NCBI GenBank assembly: GCA_023700945.1
Contig: JAMPXY010000005.1
Location: 1 to 49,018 of the forward strand
DNA: 49,018 bases
Reading direction: 5' to 3'
Source: Alphaproteobacteria bacterium
GTDB lineage: Bacteria > Pseudomonadota > Alphaproteobacteria > Micavibrionales > Micavibrionaceae
The translations under genes and the position numbers were made by a program. This document shows, one piece after another, positions 9,775 to 19,977 of the stretch; position 1 is the stretch's first letter; each line of letters begins with the position of its first letter. Under the pieces are notes generated by a model. That model was not told where the DNA came from and ran no database searches. It was given only the letters and a program-made list of their open reading frames with translations.

Positions 9775-10230
9775 ATGACTGAAATCCGTTTTTATCATGC
9801 ACAGCGCTCATCTTTGGAACAGGTCTTGCCGCCTATTTTGGGCAAGGCCTTGTCCGGGGGGCGCCGGGTGGTGGTGCGTTTAGGCGATGCGACGCTTGTC
9901 GAGACGATAAATAATCACCTCTGGTCCTTCAGTCCGGATTCTTTTTTGCCGCATGGTGCGGCCAAAGATGGGCAGGCCGCACAGCAGCCCGTATGGCTGA
10001 CCGATCAGGATGAGAATCCCAATCAGGCAGATGTACTGATACGGGTGCCGGGGACAGCCCAGGATGTACCAGCACATCTGGCTGATTTCACCTTGTGTTG
10101 CGATGTGATTGATGGCCGCCTTGATGAAGAGGTCATGGCCGCTCGAGAACGCTGGAAATTATATAAAGCTGCCGGATATCAGGTCACCTACTGGCAGCAA
10201 ACCGATAAAGGCTGGGAACAAAAGGCCTGA
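9775..10230 (+). CDS. holC: DNA polymerase III subunit chi
   Basis: 'MTEIRFYHAQRSSLEQVLPPILGKALSGGRRVVVRLGD...LWSFSPDSFLPHG', the HolC fold signature. Confidence 0.9.
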   Translation: MTEIRFYHAQRSSLEQVLPPILGKALSGGRRVVVRLGDATLVETINNHLWSFSPDSFLPHGAAKDGQAAQQPVWLTDQDENPNQADVLIRVPGTAQDVPAHLADFTLCCDVIDGRLDEEVMAARERWKLYKAAGYQVTYWQQTDKGWEQKA

Positions 10231-10254
10231 AGATAGTCTCTTGCAAAAAGGGGG

Positions 10255-11082
10255 TTAGCCCAGCGTTAGATCATAACGCAAGGTCAGCCGTTCCTCAGAA
10301 CGTCCGCGTTGACCTAAGCCATGGGCGTGAACCGCCGGACGGATCGAGGGTTTGGCATCAGGCGGGGGGGTGCGCATCAGCACCGAGGATTGCGGCGGCA
10401 AAACCCAGCAGCTATCAATAATGCCCTCGGTCTTCAGGCGCGTTTTCAACATGCCGTTTTCTTCATAATATTCGTATTCAAAATCCCCGTCTGCAAACAA
10501 GACCGTGCCCGATCCGGTAACGCAATCGACCATGCGCGCATCCATATGGTCGCGCTCGCTATCGATGTGGACATTCAAAAAGCCAGCCTCGGTAAAGCTG
10601 CCGTGGTAGTGGTCGTTGTAGGATAAGACAGTCTTTGTCAGTTGAGCGCCCGGCGTAATATCCACGTCGGTGGCGCTAGCCGTGATGTAGTCTGCCATCC
10701 GGTCCAGATCTGCGTCTGACGTCGTGGTTAGAAGATCATGGGCCTTGAGGTTAGTCAGGCGGCTTCTGGCATAGCTTGTGAAGGCTTGATGAACGGCACT
10801 ACGTAAATCGATACCCGGGGCCCGCAGGGAGGTTGTCTGCATCAGGCGTTTGCCGAGAGCTTGGTCACGCAGCTGTGTTAAAACCGCCGCCGAGGGCTGG
10901 TGCGGGGGGGCCAGAATGACGACCTGATTGATCTCATCGCGCTGGTTCAGGATATGGACGGCCTCAGCGATTTGTGCCCGGCGCGATATGCCTTGGGCGA
11001 TCACCATATTGGGGGGCAAGGGCGTGCCTATGGCCACTTCCTTGAAATGACGGACTCTTTCGAGTTCTAGAGGGTAACGCAT
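10255..11082 (-). CDS. uncharacterised protein, tentatively DUF1826-like
   Basis: 275 aa intact ORF with C-terminal half 'FLNVHIDSERDHMDARMVDCVTGSGTVLF...AVHAHG...SEERLTLRYDL'. The spaced H-x-D, GxGT, His and ER-L-L-R-x-D elements resemble DUF1826, but weakly. Confidence 0.5.
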   Translation of the reverse strand: MRYPLELERVRHFKEVAIGTPLPPNMVIAQGISRRAQIAEAVHILNQRDEINQVVILAPPHQPSAAVLTQLRDQALGKRLMQTTSLRAPGIDLRSAVHQAFTSYARSRLTNLKAHDLLTTTSDADLDRMADYITASATDVDITPGAQLTKTVLSYNDHYHGSFTEAGFLNVHIDSERDHMDARMVDCVTGSGTVLFADGDFEYEYYEENGMLKTRLKTEGIIDSCWVLPPQSSVLMRTPPPDAKPSIRPAVHAHGLGQRGRSEERLTLRYDLTLG

Positions 11083-11237
11083 AAGAGTTTTACTATCCTT
11101 TTACAGCCGCTTAGCCAGAATAATCAGGCCCCCATATTATATTATTATGTAAATTATGGCAAGCTATACAGGGTCTCACTTGCCATGTTTTTGGTGAGGG
11201 GCGGTGTTAACAGTTTTCCCGCGGCGCTGTCAAAAGA

Positions 11238-11268
11238 AAAAAGGCCGGATTTCCGGCCTTTTTTATGA
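11238..11268 (-). terminator. Rho-independent terminator downstream of the cytochrome c gene
   Basis: AAAAAAGGCCGGATTTCCGGCCTTTTTTAT. Confidence 0.8.
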
Positions 11269-11281
11269 GAAGGGGGCAAAT

Positions 11282-11881
11282 CTAGTGCTGGGCAGGGGCG
11301 GCTTCCTGCACCACTGGCGCCAGTTCGGCGGTTTCTGCGGCGATGTCAGCCTCGGACGGCAGAGCCGGGTTGCCGGAGATTGAGCGCAGGTAGGCGATCA
11401 AGGCAGCGCGATCTTCAGGTTTTTTCACACCCACAAAATTCATCGATGTGCCTTTGACAAAGGCCTTGGGTTTCCAGAGGAAATGGTTGAGATCGTTATA
11501 GCTCCAGCTGCCGCTTGCGTCCTTCATGCCGGCGGAATAGGAAAATCCGGCGTGGGACCCCTTGTCGCGTCCAACAACTCCGGCAAGGGCAGGGCCGGTG
11601 CCGTTGGTGCCGCCCGGTTCGAAGTTATGGCAGGCCGCGCAGGCCTTGGCGATTTGTTTGCCGCGCTCAATATCCGCTGCACCAATCAGTGCCAGAATGG
11701 GCTCCGGCATTGCGACTTTCGCCGCTCCGCCTTCGGCGGCTTCGGCTTCGGCAATCACGTAAGCAAACTCGCTTTGTTCCTCGGGGTGCACCAGCTGGCC
11801 AGCAATAAAGCCTGAAAGGCTGGCAATGATCCCGGCGACCAAAAGGGCGGCAAACAGTTTGTTAAATTCCATGTTGTTCAT
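11282..11881 (-). CDS. membrane-anchored class I cytochrome c (CycM/c552-like)
   Basis: N-terminal TM segment, single CAACH haem motif, 'GTGPALAGVVGRDKGSHAGFSYSAGMKDASGSWSYNDLNHFLWKPKAFVKGTSMNFVG'. Confidence 0.9.
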   Translation of the reverse strand: MNNMEFNKLFAALLVAGIIASLSGFIAGQLVHPEEQSEFAYVIAEAEAAEGGAAKVAMPEPILALIGAADIERGKQIAKACAACHNFEPGGTNGTGPALAGVVGRDKGSHAGFSYSAGMKDASGSWSYNDLNHFLWKPKAFVKGTSMNFVGVKKPEDRAALIAYLRSISGNPALPSEADIAAETAELAPVVQEAAPAQH

Positions 11882-12007
11882 GGCAAAAATCCTGAAAAAC
11901 CAAAGGGGTTACGCATCAGGGGTCCAAAAGCTATAACCCCCTAAACACCTTGCATATACCCTTAAAACATGCGAATGCCAAGAGGGCGTATACATAAGAG
12001 GACCTTC

Positions 12008-12862
12008 ATGAGCCAGATCGCAAAAAAAGTATCCTTTCAGGGGTTTAGGGGTGCCAACTCGGATATGGCCAGCCGCACCTTGTTTCCCGGCTGCGAAACC
12101 CTGCCTTGCCTGAGTTTTGAGGAGGCCTTTCGTGCGGTGCAGGAGGGCCGGGCTGACCTTGCGGTGATTCCGGTTGATAACAATCTGGCGGGCCGTGTGG
12201 CAGATGTTCATCATCTGATCCCCAGAAGCGGCCTTTCGATCATCGGTGAGTATTTTATGCCGATTCGTTTTGCCTTGATGGCTGTAAAGGGTGCCAAGGT
12301 TGAAGGGTTGAAGCATGTTTACAGCCATGTTCATGCCTTTCCGCAATGTCGAAAAATCGTCAAGGATCTGGGGTTGCAAACCCACATTCACGCTGATACC
12401 GCAGGGGCGGCAGCCGATGTCGCCCAGTGGGGGAAAATGGATACGGCAGCGCTGGCACCGTTGCTGGCCGCCGATATTTACGGTCTGGCGGTGTTGGCGG
12501 ATAACGTGCAGGACACAGCCACGAACATGACCCGGTTTCTGGTGTTCTCACCGGAAGCGCTGCCCGTGCCCTATGACCCGGCAGCGCATGTCATCACCAG
12601 TCTGGTTTTCCGTGTCCGTAACATTCCGGCAGCACTTTACAAGTCACTGGGCGGTTTTGCGACCAATGGCCTCAATATTGTAAAAATAGAATCCTATGTT
12701 GATGAATTGTTTCAAGCGGCGCAATTTTATTGCGAGATTGAAGGCCATCCCGAGGCGCGCTTGATGCAGTTGGCGCTTAAGGAACTGGGCTTTTTTGCCG
12801 AGGAATACAAGGTGCTGGGCACCTATCCCGCCCATGAATTCCGGAAACAGCAGAAAGGCTAG
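12008..12862 (+). CDS. pheA: prephenate dehydratase
   Basis: 'VSFQGFRGANSDMASRTLFPGCETLPCLSFEEAFRAVQEGRADLAVIPVDNNLAGRV' plus a C-terminal ACT domain 'NIPAALYKSLGGFATNGLNIVKIESY'. Start moved to ATG 12008. Confidence 0.93.
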   Translation: MSQIAKKVSFQGFRGANSDMASRTLFPGCETLPCLSFEEAFRAVQEGRADLAVIPVDNNLAGRVADVHHLIPRSGLSIIGEYFMPIRFALMAVKGAKVEGLKHVYSHVHAFPQCRKIVKDLGLQTHIHADTAGAAADVAQWGKMDTAALAPLLAADIYGLAVLADNVQDTATNMTRFLVFSPEALPVPYDPAAHVITSLVFRVRNIPAALYKSLGGFATNGLNIVKIESYVDELFQAAQFYCEIEGHPEARLMQLALKELGFFAEEYKVLGTYPAHEFRKQQKG

Positions 12863-12928
12863 ATATGCCTGAAAAAACCATGTAAACAAGAAGATAGAAG
12901 ACACTAGGTGATTCCAAGGAGATCGTGA

Positions 12929-13111
12929 ATGCCGTCCCATGCTGAAATCGCTGCCCGCCTGCTGCGGGATGCTGCTACCTTTTTCCGTGCTGTCGGTGAG
13001 CAGAACGAAACCCTGCGTGACCAGATGATGGAAAATGCCGATGTCTTCGAACAAGTGGCAACATTGGTGGAGACCAATCCGACAGGCGAACTGGAAGACC
13101 CCAACGCCTGA
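12929..13111 (+). CDS. small conserved-looking hypothetical protein (60 aa)
   Basis: Intact ORF preceded by AAGGAGA, amphipathic helical composition. Confidence 0.6.
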   Translation: MPSHAEIAARLLRDAATFFRAVGEQNETLRDQMMENADVFEQVATLVETNPTGELEDPNA

Positions 13112-13138
13112 TCCTTCGCGGATATTGTTTATCTCACC

Positions 13139-13531
13139 TTACAGAGTCAGAAGATAGGCGAGGCTGAAAGCCAGAATCGCCATCAGGCCTGAGATCATCA
13201 GCGTCCATGATGACGGCATGCTCAGGCGCTTATTCTTTTCAAGAACATGCCAGGTCTCATCAATATTGCGCTGTGCCTGAGGGTCAAAATAGCGCTGTTT
13301 GATTTCAACTTTTTTGTATTGGCCGCTTTTGAAAAGGGCCTGAGCATGGATGATAGCCGATTGCGGCTGGCTAACACTGCCGCATTTTTGCCAGCAGGCC
13401 CGTGGGTTATCATCATTGCTGAATGAATAAATATTATATTCGATCTGTGTCAGGGGCTGACTTTCATGATGTGTCCATGAATCGGCGTGTTGGGTGGCCG
13501 GATGTTGTTTGCTTATACCGCTCTTTGCCAT
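13139..13531 (-). CDS. hypothetical tail-anchored-like membrane protein
   Basis: Soluble N-terminus and a single C-terminal hydrophobic helix (SWTLMISGLMAILAFSLAYLLTL). Start placed at MAKSGISK. Confidence 0.5.
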   Translation of the reverse strand: MAKSGISKQHPATQHADSWTHHESQPLTQIEYNIYSFSNDDNPRACWQKCGSVSQPQSAIIHAQALFKSGQYKKVEIKQRYFDPQAQRNIDETWHVLEKNKRLSMPSSWTLMISGLMAILAFSLAYLLTL

Positions 13532-13866
13532 TCGCAAATCTCCTCTGCTGCCCAAGGGCAGACGGGCTTTTAAAAAATAAAGATTTACGCAGTCTCTCGA
13601 AGGGCCCCCTTTAGGCTAACTGTACAAAAGGCAGGGGGATATTCTTGTCTTAAGGAAATGCCAAAAAGATTAAAGAATGGTTAATTTTTCAGAAAACCCC
13701 TGTTTGTCTTATGAATTTAACTGCGGTGGTGCATCCTTTCTTGTGTCTGTGCCGCTTCAAGGCTAGAATTTCCCTATCAAGTCTTTGCCTGATTCCGGCA
13801 TTTTTCCTGCGCTTTACATCGTTTGTTTTTCGTTCCCGTTTTCCTTGCAAAGGTTCATTCCCTGCC

Positions 13867-16365
13867 ATGGCCCGTTATTCCGCAACTGTCCGTAATAAAC
13901 GTAAAAAACAGGCGGCCCCGTTTCTGCCCGAGACTTTGCAGGTGTTTGTCGCCCGCCGTTTGGTCGATGGGGTGGCGTTGGCGCTCGGGCTATGCGGTGT
14001 GGCCTTATTGTTGGCGTTGGCCAGTTATCACCATACTGATCCGTCCTGGAACACTGCCCCTGATATGGGCGGCACTCGCTTGCAAAATCTGATGGGGCTG
14101 CCCGGGGCGTATATGGCTGATACGTTGTTGCAGACGATTGGTCTCGGCGGGGCGGTTTTTGGTGTGGTAGCGCTGATCTTGGGTGTACGCCTGTGGCGCC
14201 GTGATTCCTTGGGACCTTTGTGGGGGAGGATAGCGGCGACCTTGTTTGCCAGCTTGTGTCTGGCCGTGGCCTTTGCCCGGTTGCCTGCGGGTGAATGGCT
14301 GCAACATCCGTGGCTGGGGGGGAGTGGTGGTACTTTGATGCTGACGGCGCTGACCGATGCCCTGCATCCGGTGCTGGGGGCTGCGGTCCATGTCACAGTG
14401 GCACTCACGGCGGCGCTGGTGGCGGGGGTAGCTCTGCTCTATGCGGCGGTGGTATCGCGGGATGAAATTTTCTCGTTGGCAGGTATGATCTGGCGGGCCG
14501 TCATGATGGTGGGGTTGCAGATTGGCGGGGCTTTAGTGACTTTTGTCGGCTGGGTGGGTCATTACAACGATCCTGATTATCGTCCGGCGCGACAATCGCT
14601 GCGTAAACCTGCCCCGCGGGTACGTAAAGCCCCAGTTGTTCTCTCTGATGATGAAGAAGAAGAGAGCGAAGATGAGAATGATGAAGAGGAAGATGTTGAC
14701 GAAACGGAGGCTGAGGAAGAGAGCGATCGTGGTGTTCTTAAAGCCAGTCGTGGCAAAGCTGTGAAAGTGGTGGCGCCGAAAAAACAGAAAGCCAAGGCCA
14801 AGTCACGACAATTGAGCTTGTCCCTGAGTGATAATGCCGGTGAGTGGGAATTACCGACATTGGATTTGCTGGCCGAGGCACCAGAGGTTGATTCCCGCGC
14901 CGAGGCCGATCAAAACGGCCTACGAAAAAATGCAGAAATGCTGCAAAACGTTTTGAACGATTTCAATGTTGAAGGCGAGATTGTCAGCATCCACCCCGGC
15001 CCGGTCGTGACCTTGTATGAACTGGAGCCGGCACCGGGCGTCAAGACATCGCGTGTCATCGGCCTCTCTGATGATATCGCCCGTAGTATGGCGGCGATAT
15101 CGGTGCGTTCGGCGGTGATCCCCGGTCGCAACGTAATCGGCATAGAGCTTCCTAATCAGCGCCGCCAGACCGTCTGGCTGCGGCAGTTACTCGAAACCGA
15201 AGACGTGCGCAAGACAACGGCGCATCTGGCGCTTATTCTCGGCAAGGATATCGGTGGCCAGCCTGTCATCGCTGATCTGGCGCGTATGCCGCACTTGCTG
15301 GTGGCGGGGACGACCGGCTCCGGCAAATCAGTCGCAATCAACACCATGATTCTTTCCTTGCTTTATCGCCTGCCGCCTGAAAAATGCCGTTTCATTATGA
15401 TTGATCCGAAAATGATCGAACTTTCGGTTTACGATGATATTCCGCATCTACTCTCGCCGGTGGTCACTGAACCCGGTAAGGCGGTGGTGGCCCTGAAGTG
15501 GGTGGTCAATGAGATGGAGGAGCGTTACCGCGCCATGTCAAAGCTCGGGGTGCGTAACATCGAAGGGTATAATATGCGCTTGGCTGAGGCACGCAAAAAG
15601 GGTGAGACCTTGATGCGTAAGGTTCAGACCGGCTTTGATGGTGAAACCGGTAAACCGGTTTATGAAGACCAGCCGATGGATATGACTGAGCTGCCATTTA
15701 TTGTAGTGGTGGTTGATGAATTTGCCGATCTGATGCTGGTGGCAGGCAAGGATGTTGAAAATGCTGTGCAACGTATCGCCCAGAAGGCCCGGGCCGCCGG
15801 GATTCATTTAATCATGGCAACGCAGCGTCCCTCAGTCGATGTGATTACCGGGGTGATCAAGGCCAATTTTCCGACCCGGATTTCCTTTCAGGTAACATCC
15901 AAAATCGATAGCCGTACCATTCTCGGCGAGTCCGGAGCAGAACAGTTACTTGGTATGGGTGATATGCTGTACATGGCCTCAGGTGGACGGGTCAGCCGGG
16001 TGCATGGGCCGTTTGTATCCGATGAAGAGGTTGAGAATGTCGTGACCTTCCTCAAGAAGCAAGGTCAACCTGCTTATATCGATGATATCACCGAAGGCGG
16101 TTTTGGTGGCGAGAACGAAGTGATGAACGCCCTCTTCGGTGGCGATGCCGGTGACGGCAGCAATGTCGATGAATTGTGGGATGAGGCTGTGGCCGTGGTT
16201 GCCAAGCATCGCAAAGCTTCAACCAGCTTCATTCAGCGTTATCTCAATATCGGTTATAACCGCGCAGCGCGGATTATCGAGGAAATGGAACGCCAGGGCA
16301 TCGTTGGTCCTGCCAACCACGTTGGCAAGCGCGAAGTGCTGGTGGGCGATTATTCCGATGCCTAA
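13867..16365 (+). CDS. ftsK: DNA translocase FtsK
   Basis: Four N-terminal TM helices, acidic linker, Walker A '[17 protein letters not shown]', '[26 protein letters not shown]', C-terminal gamma winged helix. Start moved to MARYSATV. Confidence 0.95.
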   Translation: MARYSATVRNKRKKQAAPFLPETLQVFVARRLVDGVALALGLCGVALLLALASYHHTDPSWNTAPDMGGTRLQNLMGLPGAYMADTLLQTIGLGGAVFGVVALILGVRLWRRDSLGPLWGRIAATLFASLCLAVAFARLPAGEWLQHPWLGGSGGTLMLTALTDALHPVLGAAVHVTVALTAALVAGVALLYAAVVSRDEIFSLAGMIWRAVMMVGLQIGGALVTFVGWVGHYNDPDYRPARQSLRKPAPRVRKAPVVLSDDEEEESEDENDEEEDVDETEAEEESDRGVLKASRGKAVKVVAPKKQKAKAKSRQLSLSLSDNAGEWELPTLDLLAEAPEVDSRAEADQNGLRKNAEMLQNVLNDFNVEGEIVSIHPGPVVTLYELEPAPGVKTSRVIGLSDDIARSMAAISVRSAVIPGRNVIGIELPNQRRQTVWLRQLLETEDVRKTTAHLALILGKDIGGQPVIADLARMPHLLVAGTTGSGKSVAINTMILSLLYRLPPEKCRFIMIDPKMIELSVYDDIPHLLSPVVTEPGKAVVALKWVVNEMEERYRAMSKLGVRNIEGYNMRLAEARKKGETLMRKVQTGFDGETGKPVYEDQPMDMTELPFIVVVVDEFADLMLVAGKDVENAVQRIAQKARAAGIHLIMATQRPSVDVITGVIKANFPTRISFQVTSKIDSRTILGESGAEQLLGMGDMLYMASGGRVSRVHGPFVSDEEVENVVTFLKKQGQPAYIDDITEGGFGGENEVMNALFGGDAGDGSNVDELWDEAVAVVAKHRKASTSFIQRYLNIGYNRAARIIEEMERQGIVGPANHVGKREVLVGDYSDA

Positions 16366-16452
16366 TTGTTAAATACCAACCCGCCTTGGCATATAAAAGC
16401 AGTTGAGTTGCGCCCTTATTCCTGCCATTTTGGGCAGCAGAAGAGGTGACCG

Positions 16453-17742
16453 ATGAAAGTTTTACTGGTCGGTAGTGGCGGACGTGAACATGCACTGGCA
16501 TGGCAATTGGCCCAGTCGGAACGTTGTGATGCGCTGTATTGCGCTCCTGGTAACCCCGGCATCGCCGAATGCGCTGAATGTGTCGGCATCCCCGTTGATG
16601 ATATTAAGGCTCTGTGTAATTTTTGTCTCGATAATGCTGTCGATCTGGTTGTGATCGGGCCCGAGGTGCCGTTGGTGCTGGGTCTGGTTGATGCGCTCGA
16701 TGATTTAGGCATTCGTGCTTTTGGCCCGACCAAGGCTGCTGCCCGTCTTGAAGGCTCCAAGGCGTTCATGAAAGACCTCTGCGCCAAGTATAATATTCCA
16801 ACAGCTGCCTATGGCCGTTTTACTGCCCTTGAACCGGCACTCGCCTTTATCCGTGATAAAGGTGCTCCGATTGTTGTGAAAGCCGATGGCCTTGCTGCGG
16901 GCAAGGGTGTTGTTGTTGCCATGACTGTGGCCGAAGCCGAAGAGGCTGCTCGTGACATGCTGGCGGGTAACAGCTTCGGTCATGCCGGAGCGGAAATCGT
17001 GATCGAGGAATTTCTCGATGGCGAAGAGCTTAGTTTTTTCGCGATGGCTGATGGCAAGCATGTTATCCCTTTGACCTCGGCGCAGGATCATAAACGTGTC
17101 GGCGATGGTGATACCGGACCTAATACTGGCGGTATGGGTGCCTATTCGCCTGCGCACATGATGAATGATGCGCTTGGCCGCAAGATCGAAGAGCGCATTA
17201 TTCTGCCGACGATGAAGGCAATGGCTGCGGAAGGATGCCCGTTTAAAGGTATTTTGTTTGCCGGGATCATGTTGGTGAAGGGCGAGCCTTACCTGCTCGA
17301 ATTCAATACCCGTTTTGGTGATCCGGAGTGTCAGACCTTGATGATGCGTTTTGATGGCGATCTGCTTGAATTGCTCGACGCTGCGGCTTGGGGGAGATTG
17401 TCGGGGGCCGAGAAAAATTTTAGCTGGCGCTCTGAAACGGCTTTATGCGTGGTGATGGCGGCCAAGGGCTATCCCGGCAGTTTCCGCAGGGATACGGTCA
17501 TCTGCCATATTCCGGAGGCTGATAGCAAACCTGCAACCAAGGTGTTTCATGCCGGTACCGGTTATAATCCTCAGGGTGAACTGGTGGCACGAGGGGGGCG
17601 GGTTTTAGGGGTTTGCGCTCTGGGCGAGACCGTGGCAGACGCCCAGGAGGCTGCCTACCGTGCCGTTGATAAAATTGACTGGGCGGGGGGGTTTTGCCGC
17701 CGCGATATTGGCTGGCGGGCGATAGCTGCCGACAAAGTATAA
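16453..17742 (+). CDS. purD: phosphoribosylamine-glycine ligase
   Basis: 'MKVLLVGSGGREHALAWQLAQS', 'VVKADGLAAGKGVVVA', 'NTRFGDPECQTLMMR'. Confidence 0.97.
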   Translation: MKVLLVGSGGREHALAWQLAQSERCDALYCAPGNPGIAECAECVGIPVDDIKALCNFCLDNAVDLVVIGPEVPLVLGLVDALDDLGIRAFGPTKAAARLEGSKAFMKDLCAKYNIPTAAYGRFTALEPALAFIRDKGAPIVVKADGLAAGKGVVVAMTVAEAEEAARDMLAGNSFGHAGAEIVIEEFLDGEELSFFAMADGKHVIPLTSAQDHKRVGDGDTGPNTGGMGAYSPAHMMNDALGRKIEERIILPTMKAMAAEGCPFKGILFAGIMLVKGEPYLLEFNTRFGDPECQTLMMRFDGDLLELLDAAAWGRLSGAEKNFSWRSETALCVVMAAKGYPGSFRRDTVICHIPEADSKPATKVFHAGTGYNPQGELVARGGRVLGVCALGETVADAQEAAYRAVDKIDWAGGFCRRDIGWRAIAADKV

Positions 17743-17830
17743 ATTCTGTAAACTGCTGAGCCTTGCAAAAATTCGTTTACTATTCATTATTTAGGCGCAT
17801 GATAGACAAAGCCTGTCTAAAGAATCCCGG

Positions 17831-19165
17831 ATGTCATTCATGGTACCGCCTGCCGAACCTTACAAAAAAGCACGCTTGAGCGATGCGCACGATTCTCTGT
17901 TGGCGCACGAAAGTGCGGGCCTGATTCAGCGTTATATTTTCCCCAAAGATACAGTGCTTTTCCGCAAGGGCGAGGCCCGGCAATGCGCTTACCTGATTGA
18001 TAGTGGCCGGGTGGATATTATCGGCAATGATGAGGGCGGCGAGGATAAGTTGCTTTGCCATATTGGTGCAGGTGAAATTTTTGGTGAAATGGCGCTGGTG
18101 GACGATACGCCGCGTACCGCGACTGCGGTGACCGCCGCCGAGTGCGAAATTTTCATCATTCCCCGCGATGCCTTGCATAACCGTTTGCAGGGTCTTGATC
18201 CGATTATAAGCCTGCTGATTAGTCTATTGATTGAACGTTATCGCATGACGCGGATTCATCTACCTGAATCCCTGAAACAGGATAGCCAGAACGAAAGATT
18301 TATCCAGAAACTGCAGCATCATCGCCAGTTACCGGCGCGGGCGCTTGAATTACATGATACTGAGGCCCATAAAGAACTCGCCCTGCGTGAGTTGAAGCTT
18401 GAGCAGGAGTTACGGCGCGGTCTGGAGAAGCGCCAATTTGTTCCTTACCTGCAGCCTATCCTTGATTTAACGACCCGTCGGGTTATCGGGTTCGAGGCCT
18501 TAATTCGCTGGCAACATCCAGACAAAGGATTGATTTTTCCCGATCAGTTTATCCCGGTGGCTGAACACACGAACGTCGTCCAGCATCTCGACCGACTGAT
18601 GCTGGAAAAAGCTTGTGAGATTATGCCGCTGCTGGATCAGATTGGCGGTACCGATATGTTTATCAGTGTCAACATGTCGGGTATCAATTTCAGTACGCTG
18701 GATATTGTCCAGTCGATCAGTGATACGATTCGCCGTTATGGCGTTACGCCTTCACGGATCAAGCTTGAAATTACAGAAAGCGCATTGATTATTGATCCGG
18801 CCCATGCCGAGGAAGTTTTGCGGGGCCTTAAGGAGTTGGGCTTGACCATCGCCCTTGATGATTTTGGCACGGGCTATTCTTCACTGGGTTATCTTCACCG
18901 CTTCACAATTGATTCTCTCAAGATTGATCGCTCGTTTGTCTCGCGCTTGCATGACGGGCAAAAAACTCTCGATATCGTGAGTGCTATCATCAGTCTGGCT
19001 CAGGTCTTTCATCTGGAGACGATTGCCGAGGGAATTGAACGGGAAGGTGATGTCTCTACCTTGTGCGATCTGGGTTGCCGGATGGGTCAGGGCTATCTCT
19101 TCAGTAAACCCTTGCCCGTGCAAGAGGCTATCGCCTATGCCGTGAAAGGCGTTTTACCTGTCTAG
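17831..19165 (+). CDS. cyclic-nucleotide-binding domain fused to EAL domain (predicted c-di-GMP phosphodiesterase)
   Basis: N-terminal cNMP fold with 'GEIFGEMALVDDTPRTATAVTA' phosphate-binding cassette; C-terminal EAL domain with 'GFEALIRWQHP', 'ITESAL', 'LDDFGTGYSSLGYLHRFTIDSLKIDRSFV'. Confidence 0.92.
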   Translation: MSFMVPPAEPYKKARLSDAHDSLLAHESAGLIQRYIFPKDTVLFRKGEARQCAYLIDSGRVDIIGNDEGGEDKLLCHIGAGEIFGEMALVDDTPRTATAVTAAECEIFIIPRDALHNRLQGLDPIISLLISLLIERYRMTRIHLPESLKQDSQNERFIQKLQHHRQLPARALELHDTEAHKELALRELKLEQELRRGLEKRQFVPYLQPILDLTTRRVIGFEALIRWQHPDKGLIFPDQFIPVAEHTNVVQHLDRLMLEKACEIMPLLDQIGGTDMFISVNMSGINFSTLDIVQSISDTIRRYGVTPSRIKLEITESALIIDPAHAEEVLRGLKELGLTIALDDFGTGYSSLGYLHRFTIDSLKIDRSFVSRLHDGQKTLDIVSAIISLAQVFHLETIAEGIEREGDVSTLCDLGCRMGQGYLFSKPLPVQEAIAYAVKGVLPV

Positions 19166-19977
19166 GGTGCCAGAGCAATGTGGTAATTTTTTGTGACTTT
19201 ACCCTGCAGGCGGATCAGAATTTCACCATTAAAGACCTCGAGCCATGACCAGGCCCGTGCCGGGATCCGGTAATGCTTTTGATACATCTGAGTCAATGAT
19301 TGTTGAGAGACATAATGGATGCCGTTAATCTGGCTGCGGTGATTGCGGTGGACATGGCCGCTCATGCATAAGACAACCCGACCACTATCTTCCAGTACTT
19401 GCCTGATCTTGTTTGATTCTGATAAGTGAAAGCGCATGGCAATTTGCTCATGCGGATTAGGGGTGGCCGGGGGTTCATGATCAAGCGGGATATGTGAGAA
19501 CATCAAAGTGCGTTTATCGGTGGCGGACAGATCCTGACGCAGCCAGTCGATATCTTCGGGTCGGACATGCAGGCCGTAAGCGTCGCGAATAATCTCCGGG
19601 TTCCAGAACAACAGGTGAAAATCACCCCGATCCAGACTCCAAGATGTGGCTGGATTACCGGTAATCTGTTCGTTGTCGGCCCGTGTCAGGAACCGCACAT
19701 CGTGATTGCCGATCACGGTGTAGACCGGGGCGTTGATGCGGCTGAAGTAGGTTTGCAAAGCTTCCATGCAACTACGGTCATCGCGGGGGTTGCGCCCTGA
19801 AATACGGTCACCGATATCGACGACAAAATCAGGCTGATATAAGGCAGCGGCTTTGGTGAAGGCAGTCATCAGGCGCGGGGCTTTGCTGCCCAGTTTTGAT
19901 CCGATATCGATACCGTAATGAATGTCGGTAATGATTCCGGCCTTGAGTAGCGGGATTTTGCGTGCTCGTTTCCCCAT
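19162..19977 (-). CDS. calcineurin-like metallophosphoesterase (CpdA/Icc-like)
   Basis: Metal-binding motifs 'ITDIHYG', 'DIGDRISG', 'VIGNHDVRF', 'MFSHIPLDH', 'MSGHVHRNH'. Confidence 0.88.
   Translation of the reverse strand: MGKRARKIPLLKAGIITDIHYGIDIGSKLGSKAPRLMTAFTKAAALYQPDFVVDIGDRISGRNPRDDRSCMEALQTYFSRINAPVYTVIGNHDVRFLTRADNEQITGNPATSWSLDRGDFHLLFWNPEIIRDAYGLHVRPEDIDWLRQDLSATDKRTLMFSHIPLDHEPPATPNPHEQIAMRFHLSESNKIRQVLEDSGRVVLCMSGHVHRNHRSQINGIHYVSQQSLTQMYQKHYRIPARAWSWLEVFNGEILIRLQGKVTKNYHIALAP

Noticed and set aside
14005-14408. Overlapping - strand ORFs in the ftsK TM region
   Set aside because: Shadow frames of a GC-rich hydrophobic coding region.
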